Positions 1 through 8,250 of a stretch of DNA of 64,000 bases are shown here, piece by piece. The position numbers and the translations under genes were made by a program. The DNA is from JAFGHJ01 sp964606065 (GTDB lineage: Bacteria > Hydrothermota > UBA3072): the NCBI GenBank assembly GCA_964606065.1, contig CAZSEX010000001.1:62001-126000 (forward strand), in the 5' to 3' direction. Numbering within the stretch: the stretch's first letter is position 1; every line of letters begins with the position of its first letter. The notes beneath the pieces were generated by a model. That model did no database searches, was not told the origin of the DNA, and worked only from the letters and a program-made list of their open reading frames with translations.

Positions 1-359
1 TGAGGCAACAAGCGAAAAGAATCGGTCTCTTGGGAACCAGGCTAACTATGGAATCAGATTTTTATAAGGAGCATCTGAAAAATAACGGGATATCCGTAGT
101 TATACCAACCGAAGGCGAACGCGAATTGATTCAGGAAAGGCTGTTTTCGGAAATCGAATTAGGTATTTTTAAAGATTCCACAAGAGATGAACTGCTTGGA
201 ATCGTTAAAAGAATAATCGATGAGGAAAAAATAGATTCTTTGATTTTAGGCTGTACCGAATTACCTTTAATTTTGACTGAAAGTAAATACGGTATCCCAT
301 TTTTAAATACAACCGCGATACACTGTAAAAGTATTGTAAAATATTGTATTGAGGGATAA
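1..359 (+). CDS. Aspartate/glutamate racemase family protein, 5' end cut off by the window
   Basis: The open frame runs in from the left edge (frame of position 3) and stops with TAA at 357-359. The segment reads LLGTRLTMESDFY, then LILGCTELPLIL, the second catalytic-cysteine motif of the PLP-independent Asp/Glu racemase family (PF01177). About 118 C-terminal residues are visible; the family is usually near 230, so roughly half, including the first catalytic cysteine, lies outside the window. Family members make D-aspartate or D-glutamate, or act as related isomerases. Substrate cannot be decided. The family call is secure, the specificity is not. Confidence 0.85.
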   Translation, partial: RQQAKRIGLLGTRLTMESDFYKEHLKNNGISVVIPTEGERELIQERLFSEIELGIFKDSTRDELLGIVKRIIDEEKIDSLILGCTELPLILTESKYGIPFLNTTAIHCKSIVKYCIEG

Positions 360-700
360 CGCATATAAAAGAGACAAATTCTTCCTTCCTGAAGAAATTT
401 CACCAGCGCTAAACCTGCAGAAATAAACACCCGAAGAGAACCCTTTCGCATTGCAAGGAACATTATATCCCCCCCCGTTGCGTTTTCTTGACCAGAATTT
501 AAACTTTATTGCCCGGCACATAAGATTTTTTGAATCTATCTATAAATACTTGCCTACCCCCCAAAATTTTTACGTCAATACGCATAAAGTTAGTTATTGC
601 AACGTATATGAGAAATTATATGCTGGGGAAAACTATTCTCGAACATTCGCAAAATCAGAGGAATTGCTGTTCGATAAAGACGCGGTCAATTTCCCCTGCT
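360..700. other. Non-coding stretch before the hairpin cluster
   Basis: No reading frame here has recognisable protein content, a ribosome binding site or a homologue I know. A 185-residue open frame starting at 451 crosses this stretch and the hairpin cluster, but its lower half simply translates inverted repeats. Homopolymer runs of C are present near 470 and 560. I see no clear promoter or terminator. Confidence 0.5.
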
Positions 701-751
701 CGCCCGATGAAATAGCTGTTCAGCAAGTAGCGTCTTCTATTTCACCGGGCG
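701..751 (+). repeat. Hairpin unit 1
   Basis: Arms 701-715 and 737-751 pair at 14 of 15 positions (CGCCCGATGAAATAG against CTATTTCACCGGGCG). The inner part contains GCTG-TT-CAGC, a second small hairpin. Confidence 0.75.
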
Positions 752-780
752 AGGAAATTGCCACTCGGCTCTCGGGCTTG

Positions 781-827
781 TCCCGTGGAATAGAGAGACT
801 ACTTGCAGGACAAGCTATTCTACGGGA
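781..827 (-). repeat. Hairpin unit 2 (inverted relative to unit 1)
   Basis: Arms 781-793 and 815-827 pair at 12 of 13 positions. In addition GCTTGTCC just before and into the left arm (about 775-782) is complementary to GGACAAGC at 808-815, so a competing or pseudoknot-like pairing is possible. Confidence 0.7.
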
Positions 828-834
828 TGAACTC

Positions 835-860
835 CTCTTGAAATACAAGAATTTCAAGAG
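835..860. repeat. Perfect 10-bp hairpin with 6-base loop
   Basis: CTCTTGAAAT (835-844) pairs perfectly with ATTTCAAGAG (851-860) around ACAAGA. It is not followed by a T run, so it does not look like an intrinsic terminator. Confidence 0.7.
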
Positions 861-873
861 ACCATGCCCGCCT

Positions 874-922
874 GCCCCATGGAATAGAAGAGCTTCACGC
901 TTGAGAAGCTATTCCATGGGGC
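874..922 (-). repeat. Hairpin unit 3 (inverted relative to unit 1)
   Basis: GCCCCATGGAAT (874-885) pairs perfectly with 911-922, and AGCTTC (891-896) pairs with GAAGCT (905-910), giving an 18-bp stem interrupted by a 5-base bulge. It is the best preserved of the three units. Confidence 0.75.
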
Positions 923-1019
923 GAGCCCTCCGAGACGCAAACCTTTCCAGCAACCCCTCTGATTTTTTATCCAGGGCATTATTAAAAAAAATGGGAGGTA
1001 GGCAATAACCTCTTTTACC

Positions 1020-1048
1020 TTGACAGAAAGAGAACAGCCATTTATTAT
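1020..1048 (+). promoter_or_regulatory. Sigma-70-type promoter of map, apparently leaderless
   Basis: TTGACA at 1020-1025 and TATTAT at 1043-1048 are separated by exactly 17 bases. Only six bases lie between the -10 box and the ATG at 1055, so the expected transcription start falls on or next to the start codon, and no Shine-Dalgarno sequence is present. Confidence 0.7.
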
Positions 1049-1054
1049 CTCAGT

Positions 1055-1831
1055 ATGGTAATAATCAAAAGTTCAAAAGAAATCGAAGGAATCAGGGAGG
1101 CTTCAAAGATTCTTGCTGAAACCTTCGAATTCATAGACGAAATTATTAAAGCGGGAATGAAAACAAAAAACCTGGATAGAAGGATAGATGAATTCATAGT
1201 AAAAAACAAAGCTGTTCCGGCTTTCAAAGGTTATAGAGGTTTCCCGGCTGCTTCCTGTATATCGATAAACGAAGTCGTAATTCACGGGATTCCCGGTGAA
1301 AAATCGATAGAAGAAGGGGATGTTGTTGGTGTGGATGTGGGAGTAAAATATAAAGGTTTTTACAGCGACGCCGCCTACACCTTCGGAATAGGCAATTTAA
1401 AAGAGGAGGCGAAAAAACTAATCAGAGTCACAAAAACTGCGCTCTACAATGCGATTCAAGAAATAAAGATAAACAGTAGAATAGGAGACATATCGAATAC
1501 GATTCAAAAAACAGCCGAAGATACCGGATATAATGTGGTGAAAGATTTTGTCGGTCATGGAGTGGGGAAAAATCTGCATGAAGATCCGGCTGTACCTAAT
1601 TTCGGGCAGAAAGGGGTGGGATTGAGGTTGAAAAACGGTATGACAATCGCTATAGAACCCATGATAAATACCGGCACCCATAAAGTTAAAGTTCTAAAAG
1701 ACGGCTGGACAGTGGTTACAGAAGACAAAGGCCTATCAGCTCATTTCGAACACACAGTATTGATATCCGAAAACGGGTCAGAGATTTTAACAAAATCATC
1801 TTTATATGAGAAATTTAAGAAAGAACCTTGA
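1055..1831 (+). CDS. map: Methionine aminopeptidase, type I
   Basis: Cytosolic metalloprotease that removes the initiator methionine from nascent proteins. The 258-residue length fits the short bacterial type I form. The metal ligands of the family are visible: the aspartates in GVDVG and FYSDAAY, the histidine in FVGHGVGKNLHEDP, the glutamate in AIEPM and the last glutamate in HFEHTVLI. The ATG follows a near-consensus promoter by six bases, suggesting a leaderless message. The end overlaps the next gene by 26 bases, so this is the head of a map-dGTPase-lptF-lptG transcription unit. Confidence 0.96.
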   Translation: MVIIKSSKEIEGIREASKILAETFEFIDEIIKAGMKTKNLDRRIDEFIVKNKAVPAFKGYRGFPAASCISINEVVIHGIPGEKSIEEGDVVGVDVGVKYKGFYSDAAYTFGIGNLKEEAKKLIRVTKTALYNAIQEIKINSRIGDISNTIQKTAEDTGYNVVKDFVGHGVGKNLHEDPAVPNFGQKGVGLRLKNGMTIAIEPMINTGTHKVKVLKDGWTVVTEDKGLSAHFEHTVLISENGSEILTKSSLYEKFKKEP

Positions 1832-2954
1832 AAAAGTTGAAGAAAAAACTCTTGCTTCATACGCGGTTTTTTCAGGTAAAAGCAAAGGAAGAGTTTATGA
1901 AGAACCCGCCCCGACATACCGAACTCATTTTATGCGGGACAGAGACAGAATCATTCATTCTACCGCTTTCAGACGATTAGAATATAAAACGCAGGTTTTC
2001 GTAAACCATGAGGGGGATTATTACAGAACAAGATTGACGCACGCTCTCGAAGTTCAGCAAATAGCGAGGACTATCGCGAAAGCTCTCGGCTTAAACGAAT
2101 CTCTTACAGAAGCGATAAGCCTGGCTCACGACATTGGACACACCCCTTTCGGTCACGCCGGAGAAGCCAAATTAAATGAACTCATGAAAGACCAGGGGGG
2201 ATTTGAGCACAATGTCCAGGGTTTAAGAGTGGTAGATATTCTCGAGCATAGATACAGCGACTTTAGAGGATTGAACCTGTGTTACGAAACGAGAGAAGGG
2301 ATAATAAAGCATGAAACCGACTATGATTCGCCTTCTCAGGTAAACGATGATTTTGATCCGGACTCCTCAGCTTCTCTGGAAGGACAAATTACCAGTGTCG
2401 CGGATGAAATAGCTTACAATGCGCATGATCTCGATGACGGCTTAAAGTCAAATTATATAAAATTGGATCAATTAAAAGACGTTACTCTCTGGAACGAAAT
2501 TTACGAGAAAACCAATCCGGAACTCGATTCACAGGAAAGAATATATATGGCTATAAGGAATTTTATCAAAATCGAAGTAAAAGATATAATAGAAACCTCA
2601 CTGAACAATATAGTAAAAAACAGGATAAATTCAGTAAAAGATGTTTACTCGAACCTTCCTCTCGTTAAATTTTCGGATAAATTGATAAAACTAAACCGCG
2701 AATTAAAAAAATTCTTAATGGAAAATCTGTACCAGCACTACAAAGTTATAAAGATGCAGGAAAAATCCAAAAGAATAATCGAGGCTCTTTTCTCGATTTA
2801 TTTAAAAGAAACCAATCAACTTCCGCCTCAATTTCAAAAAATGATATCGGAATTCGGCAAAGAAAGAGTAACATGTGATTATATAGCGGGAATGACAGAC
2901 CGTTTCGCTCAATATGAATACGAAAGACTTTTTCTTCCGTTCAAGAAGATGTAA
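1806..2954 (+). CDS. dgt: dGTP triphosphohydrolase-like HD-domain protein
   Basis: Predicted to hydrolyse dGTP or other dNTPs to the nucleoside and triphosphate. It is 382 residues long, as in the dGTPase-like group. The HD-superfamily metal motif is present: H in TRLTHALEV, the HD pair in AHDIGHTPFGHAGE, and the later D in EIAYNAHDLDDG. The N-terminal signature HFMRDRDRIIHSTAFRRLEYKTQV is typical in its parts (RDRIIHSTAFRRL). The ATG lies inside the end of map (26-base overlap), implying translational coupling. Nucleotide preference cannot be inferred; many members are broad dNTPases. Confidence 0.93.
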   Translation: MRNLRKNLEKVEEKTLASYAVFSGKSKGRVYEEPAPTYRTHFMRDRDRIIHSTAFRRLEYKTQVFVNHEGDYYRTRLTHALEVQQIARTIAKALGLNESLTEAISLAHDIGHTPFGHAGEAKLNELMKDQGGFEHNVQGLRVVDILEHRYSDFRGLNLCYETREGIIKHETDYDSPSQVNDDFDPDSSASLEGQITSVADEIAYNAHDLDDGLKSNYIKLDQLKDVTLWNEIYEKTNPELDSQERIYMAIRNFIKIEVKDIIETSLNNIVKNRINSVKDVYSNLPLVKFSDKLIKLNRELKKFLMENLYQHYKVIKMQEKSKRIIEALFSIYLKETNQLPPQFQKMISEFGKERVTCDYIAGMTDRFAQYEYERLFLPFKKM

Positions 2955-4047
2955 GATATCTCGTCTTAATAAGTATCTAATAAAGCAGTCGCTGATACCT
3001 TTCATAGCGGGATTTTCTCTTTTTAGTTTTATTCTTCTTATGGACAGAGCTTTCCAACTGTTCGACTTTCTAATAGGCAAAAGTGTACCTTTAATAGCGG
3101 TTATTGGTATTTTTGTGTACAGTTTGCCTTTTATAATGGCTCTGACTATCCCGATGGGGGTTCTGGTTTCCGCGATTGCCACTTACGGAAGGATGAGTGC
3201 GGATTTTGAAATTCTCGCCATGCGTTCCCTGGGAATAAATCCCATAAGTTTAACCAGAGGTTTTTTTCTCATGGCTTTCGGAATAACGATAGGTATGACT
3301 TTTTTCAATATTTATGTATTGCCTGAATCCAATTTCCGGCTGAAACGACTTTACTCGGAAGTCTCGAGAGCCAGACCAACTTTACACCTTCTGCCTGAAA
3401 AATTCAATGAGATTAGCGATGGTTATACACTATGGGCAAGGACAATAGATCATTCGACCTCAGAGCTGACTGAGATCATGCTCAAGAAGGATAGGCACGG
3501 GGACCCCACAGAAATTATATATGCCGAAGAAGGGAAGATGAAAGTTTTAGGTGACAGTATAACTTTTTCGCTCAATAGCGGCGAAACCCATATATACGAT
3601 CGTAAAAAACCGACCGAATACAGAATAATAAATTTTAACAATTATGTTATTTCAGTACCGCTGGAAGAGAAAACAGCAAGAAGTGTAAGCAGAAGTTATA
3701 GAGAAATGAATTTAAAACAGCTTCTGGAAAACGCCAGAAGAGTAAATGTTAAACGAAGGAAATGGCGTTATCTTTTAGAAGCACAGAAAAAATTCTCTAT
3801 CCCTTTTGCCTGCCTGGTTTTTGTTCTTATTGGAGCTCCTCTGGGAATACAAACAAAGAAAGGAGGGCTGGGGAACGGAATAACTTTGAGCTTTTTCCTT
3901 TTTATGCTTTACTACATAATATTGGTGGGAGGAGAAGAATTATGTGAAAGAGGAACTCTTTATCCCTCTCTTGCCATGTGGTTTCCCAATATCATTATAG
4001 GAATTATCGGAATATATCTTTTTTACAAAATAATCTATGAAAAATAG
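2914..4047 (+). CDS. lptF: LPS export permease of the LptF/LptG (YjgP/YjgQ) family, first copy
   Basis: Inner-membrane permease subunit of the LptB2FG ABC transporter, which extracts lipopolysaccharide or an equivalent glycolipid and feeds it to the periplasmic bridge. The 377-residue protein has the family layout: three N-terminal membrane helices (about residues 25-125), a periplasmic beta-jellyroll region (about 135-270) and three C-terminal helices (from about 290). The only in-frame start is the ATG at 2914, overlapping the previous gene by 41 bases. The ATPase LptB and LptA/C/D are not in the window. Assigned LptF rather than LptG by gene order only. Confidence 0.88.
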   Translation: MNTKDFFFRSRRCKISRLNKYLIKQSLIPFIAGFSLFSFILLMDRAFQLFDFLIGKSVPLIAVIGIFVYSLPFIMALTIPMGVLVSAIATYGRMSADFEILAMRSLGINPISLTRGFFLMAFGITIGMTFFNIYVLPESNFRLKRLYSEVSRARPTLHLLPEKFNEISDGYTLWARTIDHSTSELTEIMLKKDRHGDPTEIIYAEEGKMKVLGDSITFSLNSGETHIYDRKKPTEYRIINFNNYVISVPLEEKTARSVSRSYREMNLKQLLENARRVNVKRRKWRYLLEAQKKFSIPFACLVFVLIGAPLGIQTKKGGLGNGITLSFFLFMLYYIILVGGEELCERGTLYPSLAMWFPNIIIGIIGIYLFYKIIYEK

Positions 4048-5116
4048 AATCTTAGATAATTATATAATAAAAAAATTCATCTTAGCATTAGTGCTTTCCT
4101 TGGTGGGATTTGTTTTTATATATATAATCACGAATCTGTTTGAAAACATAGGGTACTTCGTAGACAGAAAAGCATCTATTTTTACTGTTTCCCAATATTA
4201 CTTCCTGTTCACGCCGAAAATTATCGTCCTTTTGATGCCCCTTGCCACTTTAATGGGGATTTACTTTTCTCTGGGATTAATAACAAAACACAACGAGGTA
4301 CTGGCTATAAGGGGTTTAGGAATCCCCCCTTTCAGAATATATAAACCTATTTTTTTTTACGGGTTTTCGGTTTCGGTATTGGTTTTAGCTTTTAATCTCT
4401 CTTTGGTTCCAAGGTCCAAAGAACTTCTGAGGGAGTTTAAAAGAAAAAAAATAGATAAATTAGAGGCTTTCGCAACCAGCTACGCCAGGGACATAAATTA
4501 CCTGACGGAGGAGGGGAAAATCGTAGGCATAAGCAGACTGAAAGGTAATTTTATCTATGATGTATTTATTTTAGACTACGAAAACGGAAAACTGGTTGCC
4601 AGAATAGATGCGGGAAAAGGAGAGTGGAAGGATTCCGTCTGGGTGTTTTCTGGAGTTTATATTAGAAAATTCGACGGCGACATAATAAAACTTGAAACCG
4701 AAAATGAAAAAACAATCGAAAGTTTCAAGGCTTCTCCGGACGAATTAGCTAAAAGCAAACACGATCCTGTAAATCTTTCTCTTTTGGATCTTCTAAAATA
4801 CATCTCGAAACTGGATAGAAGCGGTCAAAAATCGAACGTGGAAAGGATAGAATTATTCGAAAGAATTTCGTATCCTTTCGTCAGTACTATTATTCTTCTT
4901 TTTGGTTGCCCTCTCGCCCTGGAAGTAAAAAGAAGAGGACTGCTTTTCGGATTCGGACTCGGAATACTTGCCTCGTTTACTTTCTGGGGAATAATACAGC
5001 TTTTTAAAGAACTGGGAATCAAAGGAAATTTACCGCCTTTTCTTTCAACGTTGATCCCTGACATCCTTTTTCTTGCTCTGGGATTGTATTTTATGATTAA
5101 AAAAGAATATTTGTAA
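4037..5116 (+). CDS. lptG: LPS export permease of the LptF/LptG family, second copy
   Basis: Partner permease of the preceding gene, overlapping it by 11 bases; the two form the heterodimeric membrane part of the LptB2FG exporter. The 359 residues again show helices at both ends and a soluble middle domain (about 130-265). Conserved-looking features include the cytoplasmic segment with NEVLAIRGLGIPPFRIYKP between helices 2 and 3, the coupling region that contacts LptB in known structures. The presence of both genes supports a true asymmetric outer membrane. Confidence 0.88.
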   Translation: MKNRILDNYIIKKFILALVLSLVGFVFIYIITNLFENIGYFVDRKASIFTVSQYYFLFTPKIIVLLMPLATLMGIYFSLGLITKHNEVLAIRGLGIPPFRIYKPIFFYGFSVSVLVLAFNLSLVPRSKELLREFKRKKIDKLEAFATSYARDINYLTEEGKIVGISRLKGNFIYDVFILDYENGKLVARIDAGKGEWKDSVWVFSGVYIRKFDGDIIKLETENEKTIESFKASPDELAKSKHDPVNLSLLDLLKYISKLDRSGQKSNVERIELFERISYPFVSTIILLFGCPLALEVKRRGLLFGFGLGILASFTFWGIIQLFKELGIKGNLPPFLSTLIPDILFLALGLYFMIKKEYL

Positions 5117-5152
5117 TAATCACATCCGCATTACGAATAGAGGAGGTACAAG

Positions 5153-5566
5153 ATGAAAAGTTATAAGAAAGAATTATGGTTCAACACGAAAAACAGAGTA
5201 GAATTTGTAAATATCACACCACAGGTAGAAGAAACCTTAAAAGAAAGCGGAATTAAAGAAGGTTTATGTCTGGTTAACCCAATGCACATTACAGCCAGCG
5301 TTTTTATAAACGACGACGAGTCGGGACTGCATGAAGACTATAAAAAATGGCTGGAAGAAAAAGTCCCCTACGATCCGCCGAGATATAAACACAACACCTA
5401 TGAAGACAATGCCGACGCGCATATCAAACGTCAGCTAATGGGCAGAGAAGTAGTTGCAGCGGTAACAGACGGACAGCTCGACTTCGGCCCCTGGGAACAG
5501 ATATTCTACGGGGAATTCGACGGAAAAAGAAAAAAAAGAGTTTTGATTAAGATAATCGGAGAATAA
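5153..5566 (+). CDS. yjbQ: YjbQ family (UPF0047) protein
   Basis: A 137-residue cytosolic protein of the UPF0047/YjbQ family, members of which have been reported to show weak thiamin-phosphate synthase activity; the physiological role is not settled. Family signatures are visible: a variant of the PxHTT motif (NPMHITASVFIND), the HNxxxDNADAHIKRQLMG block with its conserved histidine, and the closing DGQLDFGPWEQIFYGEFDG block. The HIT.. in place of the commoner HTT is a small deviation. A strong GAGGAGGT ribosome binding site precedes the ATG. Confidence 0.92.
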   Translation: MKSYKKELWFNTKNRVEFVNITPQVEETLKESGIKEGLCLVNPMHITASVFINDDESGLHEDYKKWLEEKVPYDPPRYKHNTYEDNADAHIKRQLMGREVVAAVTDGQLDFGPWEQIFYGEFDGKRKKRVLIKIIGE

Positions 5567-5585
5567 AAAATATGGAGGGTTAAAA

Positions 5586-6113
5586 ATGAAAATAGTTGTA
5601 GTGTATAAATCCATTACAGGATTTACAAGAAAATATGCCGAGTGGATTACAGAAGAATTGAACGCGGATATTTTTAAACGGGAAGAAGTAAGTGTGGATA
5701 AATTGTTTGAATATGATACTGTTATTTATGGTGGATGCTTACACGCGGCAGGAATTACAGGGGTTAATATTATAAAAAAGAACCTCGTACAATTGAAGGA
5801 TAAAAACATAATAGTTTTCGTAACCGGAGCATCCCCTTTTAAAGAGGGACTTATCGATGAAATAAGGGGGAAAAACTTCAAAGAGAGAGAACGCAAAAAT
5901 ATCAAATTATATTATTTCAGGGGTGGTTTTGATTTTAACAAATTAAACCTTACAAATAAAATTATAATGACTTTATTCAAGTGGAAATTGCAATCAATCA
6001 GAAATAAAACGCCTGATGAAAAAGAAATGCTGGCTGCTTATGAACACCCCGTCGACTTTACAAAGAGAGAGAATATTAAAGAATTAATAAATTATGTTAA
6101 TTCTTTAATGTGA
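5586..6113 (+). CDS. Flavodoxin-domain protein
   Basis: A 175-residue protein of the flavodoxin-like (flavodoxin_5 / HemG-like) group. The N-terminal strand KIVVVYKSITGFTRKYAEWI carries the FMN phosphate-binding loop (SITGFTRKYA), followed by YGGCLHAAGITG and FVTGASPF, the expected second and third FMN-contact regions. Likely an electron-transfer or oxidoreductase protein; HemG-type protoporphyrinogen oxidase activity is possible but unsupported. It has its own TATGGAGGG-type ribosome binding site 19 bases after the previous gene. Confidence 0.82.
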   Translation: MKIVVVYKSITGFTRKYAEWITEELNADIFKREEVSVDKLFEYDTVIYGGCLHAAGITGVNIIKKNLVQLKDKNIIVFVTGASPFKEGLIDEIRGKNFKERERKNIKLYYFRGGFDFNKLNLTNKIIMTLFKWKLQSIRNKTPDEKEMLAAYEHPVDFTKRENIKELINYVNSLM

Positions 6114-6213
6114 GGTTAGCAGGTTAAAACAAAAATAAAAGCTCTGGGTCTTGACAATAAAACCTGATTTATTACTTTTTCGATAAGATAAGGATATCAA
6201 AAGAGGAGTTAAT

Positions 6214-8205
6214 ATGTATAAGAAATCTTTTTTTCTCGTTTGTACTCTGATCGTCTTTTTGTTGCCGTTATTTTCATCTGCGGATAACTCAATTAAAATA
6301 AATACAGAAAAAAGAGGAAAACCTATTTCTAAATACATCTACGGTCAATTCATCGAACATCTGGGGAATTGTATATACGGTGGTTTATGGGCTGAAATGC
6401 TTTTGGATCGAAAATTTTATTACGAGATTAAAGACAAATTCGATCCATGGGCTTACAGGAATGAACCCTACTGGGATACAGACTATTATAAATTTTTAAA
6501 CGCTTCGCCCTGGCAGGTAATGGGCCCTGGAGGGACTGTAACAATGGATTCTGATGATCCCTACACCGGGAAACATTCTCCGGTTATCCATGGTAATAAA
6601 AATAAGCAAAAAACAGGAATTAAACAATCATGGCTTACTTTGAAGAAAGGTAAGAAATACACAGGGAAAATAATTCTCGCAGGAGATAAAAAAGCCGCGC
6701 CTGTAACAGTACAGCTTGTTCTTAAAAACGGTAAAACATTATCTCAGAAGATTAAAAATGTAACTTCGGAGTATAAAGAATATCCTCTGGAATTTGTTTC
6801 TCCCGGATCTTGCGGAGATGTTGATTTGGAAATATTCATTCAAAACGAGGGAAAATTTAAAATAGGGGCTATTTCATTGATGCCCGCGGATAACATCAAA
6901 GGATGGAAAAAAGACGTGGTCGGTTTATTAAAAGAACTGGATGCGCCCGTTTATCGCTGGCCGGGGGGAAATTTTGTCAGCGGATACAACTGGAGAGACG
7001 GTATCGGGGAGAATCGCGAAAAACGCCCTCCTCGAAAAAATCCCGCCTGGCAGGGTGTAGAATCCAATGATGTGGGCATATATGAGTATATGGAATTAAT
7101 GGAAATGATAGACGCGGAACCTTTTGTTGCCGTAAATACCGGTCTGGGCACAATAGAAGAAGTCGCGGAAGAAGTTGAGTATTGCAATGGTTCTAAAGAA
7201 ACTCCCATGGGAAAACTTCGGTCGAAAAACGGACATCCTGAGCCCTATAATGTTAAATGGTGGGCGGTTGGTAATGAGATGTACGGGAGCTGGCAGTTAG
7301 GGCATATGCCAATCGAGAAATACACGGAAAAACACAATGAAGCGGTAAAAGCTATGTGGAAAGTGGACAGCAGCATCAAGCCCATCGCTGTGGGAGAGGT
7401 GGGAGAATGGAGCAGGGAAATGCTTGAAAATAGTTCCGATTATATGAACCTTATCAGTGAACACATATACGTGAAAGAAAGAGTAGATATACCCGAACAT
7501 ACGGCTCAGTTGGCGGACGCCATACGGGGGAAAGCGGATGCGCACAGGCAATACAGGAAAGAAATAAAAGGACTTGCCCGGAAAGACATAGATATAGCAA
7601 TGGATGAATGGAATTACTGGTACGGTGATTATATTTACGGTGAGCTGGGAGTTCGCTACTATATGAGAGACGCTCTCGGTGTCGCCAGAGCTTTTCACGA
7701 ATACTATAGAAATAGCGATATAATATTTATGGCTAACTACGCTCAAACCGTGAATGTCATAGGCGCCATAAAAACAAACGATACAACTTCAACTTTTGCC
7801 GCAACCGGTATGACTTTGAAATTATACCGCAACAATTTCGGCTCTATCCCTGTCGAAATATCAGGTAATGCGGGTGCATTGGATGTTTTTGCGGCTTTAA
7901 CAAAAAATGAGGATTCAATAACCATTTCGGTTGTCAATCCCACCGGAAGTGAAAAAAACTTAAATATAGAATTTCCGGAGGTCGGTAACAGATCGCAAGC
8001 AATAAAGTGGGAGATACATCATCCTAACCCGGCCGCATATAATGAACCCGGCAAAAAACCTGAGGTGGATATTACAGAAGAGAATGTTATCATAGATTTA
8101 AATAAGATATCAATTAAAAAGTATTCTGTTACGATATTTAAAACGCCTCTACTCCGAGAAAAGGAAAAAGTGAAAGAAGAAGAGAAGGATTTTTTTACTG
8201 ATTAG
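6214..8205 (+). CDS. Secreted alpha-L-arabinofuranosidase, GH51
   Basis: A 663-residue glycoside hydrolase that should release terminal arabinofuranosyl groups from arabinan or arabinoxylan. An N-terminal signal peptide (about residues 1-23, FFLVCTLIVFLLPLFSSA) predicts export. The GH51 core is clear: GQFIEHLGNCIYGG, YRWPGGNFVSGYNWRDG, the acid/base glutamate in WWAVGNEMYG and the nucleophile glutamate in AMDEWNYWYGDY. A middle segment of about residues 100-220 looks like an inserted carbohydrate-binding beta-sandwich. There is no C-terminal sorting domain, unlike the other secreted enzymes here. GAGGAG precedes the ATG. A TTGACA at 6151 is present but lacks a good -10 box. Confidence 0.93.
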   Translation: MYKKSFFLVCTLIVFLLPLFSSADNSIKINTEKRGKPISKYIYGQFIEHLGNCIYGGLWAEMLLDRKFYYEIKDKFDPWAYRNEPYWDTDYYKFLNASPWQVMGPGGTVTMDSDDPYTGKHSPVIHGNKNKQKTGIKQSWLTLKKGKKYTGKIILAGDKKAAPVTVQLVLKNGKTLSQKIKNVTSEYKEYPLEFVSPGSCGDVDLEIFIQNEGKFKIGAISLMPADNIKGWKKDVVGLLKELDAPVYRWPGGNFVSGYNWRDGIGENREKRPPRKNPAWQGVESNDVGIYEYMELMEMIDAEPFVAVNTGLGTIEEVAEEVEYCNGSKETPMGKLRSKNGHPEPYNVKWWAVGNEMYGSWQLGHMPIEKYTEKHNEAVKAMWKVDSSIKPIAVGEVGEWSREMLENSSDYMNLISEHIYVKERVDIPEHTAQLADAIRGKADAHRQYRKEIKGLARKDIDIAMDEWNYWYGDYIYGELGVRYYMRDALGVARAFHEYYRNSDIIFMANYAQTVNVIGAIKTNDTTSTFAATGMTLKLYRNNFGSIPVEISGNAGALDVFAALTKNEDSITISVVNPTGSEKNLNIEFPEVGNRSQAIKWEIHHPNPAAYNEPGKKPEVDITEENVIIDLNKISIKKYSVTIFKTPLLREKEKVKEEEKDFFTD

Positions 8206-8250
8206 TGTATTGTGTGTGTTTCGTGACTCCGTGTAAAGCAAGGAGTTTCT

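Larger units (their letters stand above)
701..922. repeat. Cluster of three related hairpin units, alternating orientation, plus one plain hairpin
   Basis: Three imperfect palindromes of about 47-51 bp lie at 701-751, 781-827 and 874-922. Each begins with a C-rich block followed by ..GAAATAG or ..GAATAG and ends with CTATT.. and a G-rich block. Their asymmetric centres show orientation: the centre of the first (CAGCAAGTAG) matches the reverse complement of the second (CTACTTGCAG), and the reverse complement of the third also shares AATAGCT and TCTTCTATT with the first. So unit 1 is in one orientation and units 2 and 3 in the other. A fourth, unrelated 10-bp perfect stem lies at 835-860. The layout resembles REP/BIME-type repeats or a structured RNA; neither can be proved here. 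Confidence 0.75.

Noticed and set aside
835..860. Intrinsic terminator from the perfect 10-bp hairpin
   Set aside because: The stem is not GC-rich and no U tract follows on either strand.
701..922. Possible integron attC sites
   Set aside because: The hairpins lack the attC core GTTRRRY/RYYYAAC ends, and no integron integrase or cassette genes are near.
451..1008. A 185-residue open frame covering the hairpin cluster
   Set aside because: No ribosome binding site, no family resemblance, and its lower half is the translation of inverted repeats; treated as non-coding.
6151..6176. Promoter for the GH51 gene from TTGACA at 6151
   Set aside because: The -35 box is perfect, but no acceptable -10 box lies 15-19 bases downstream.
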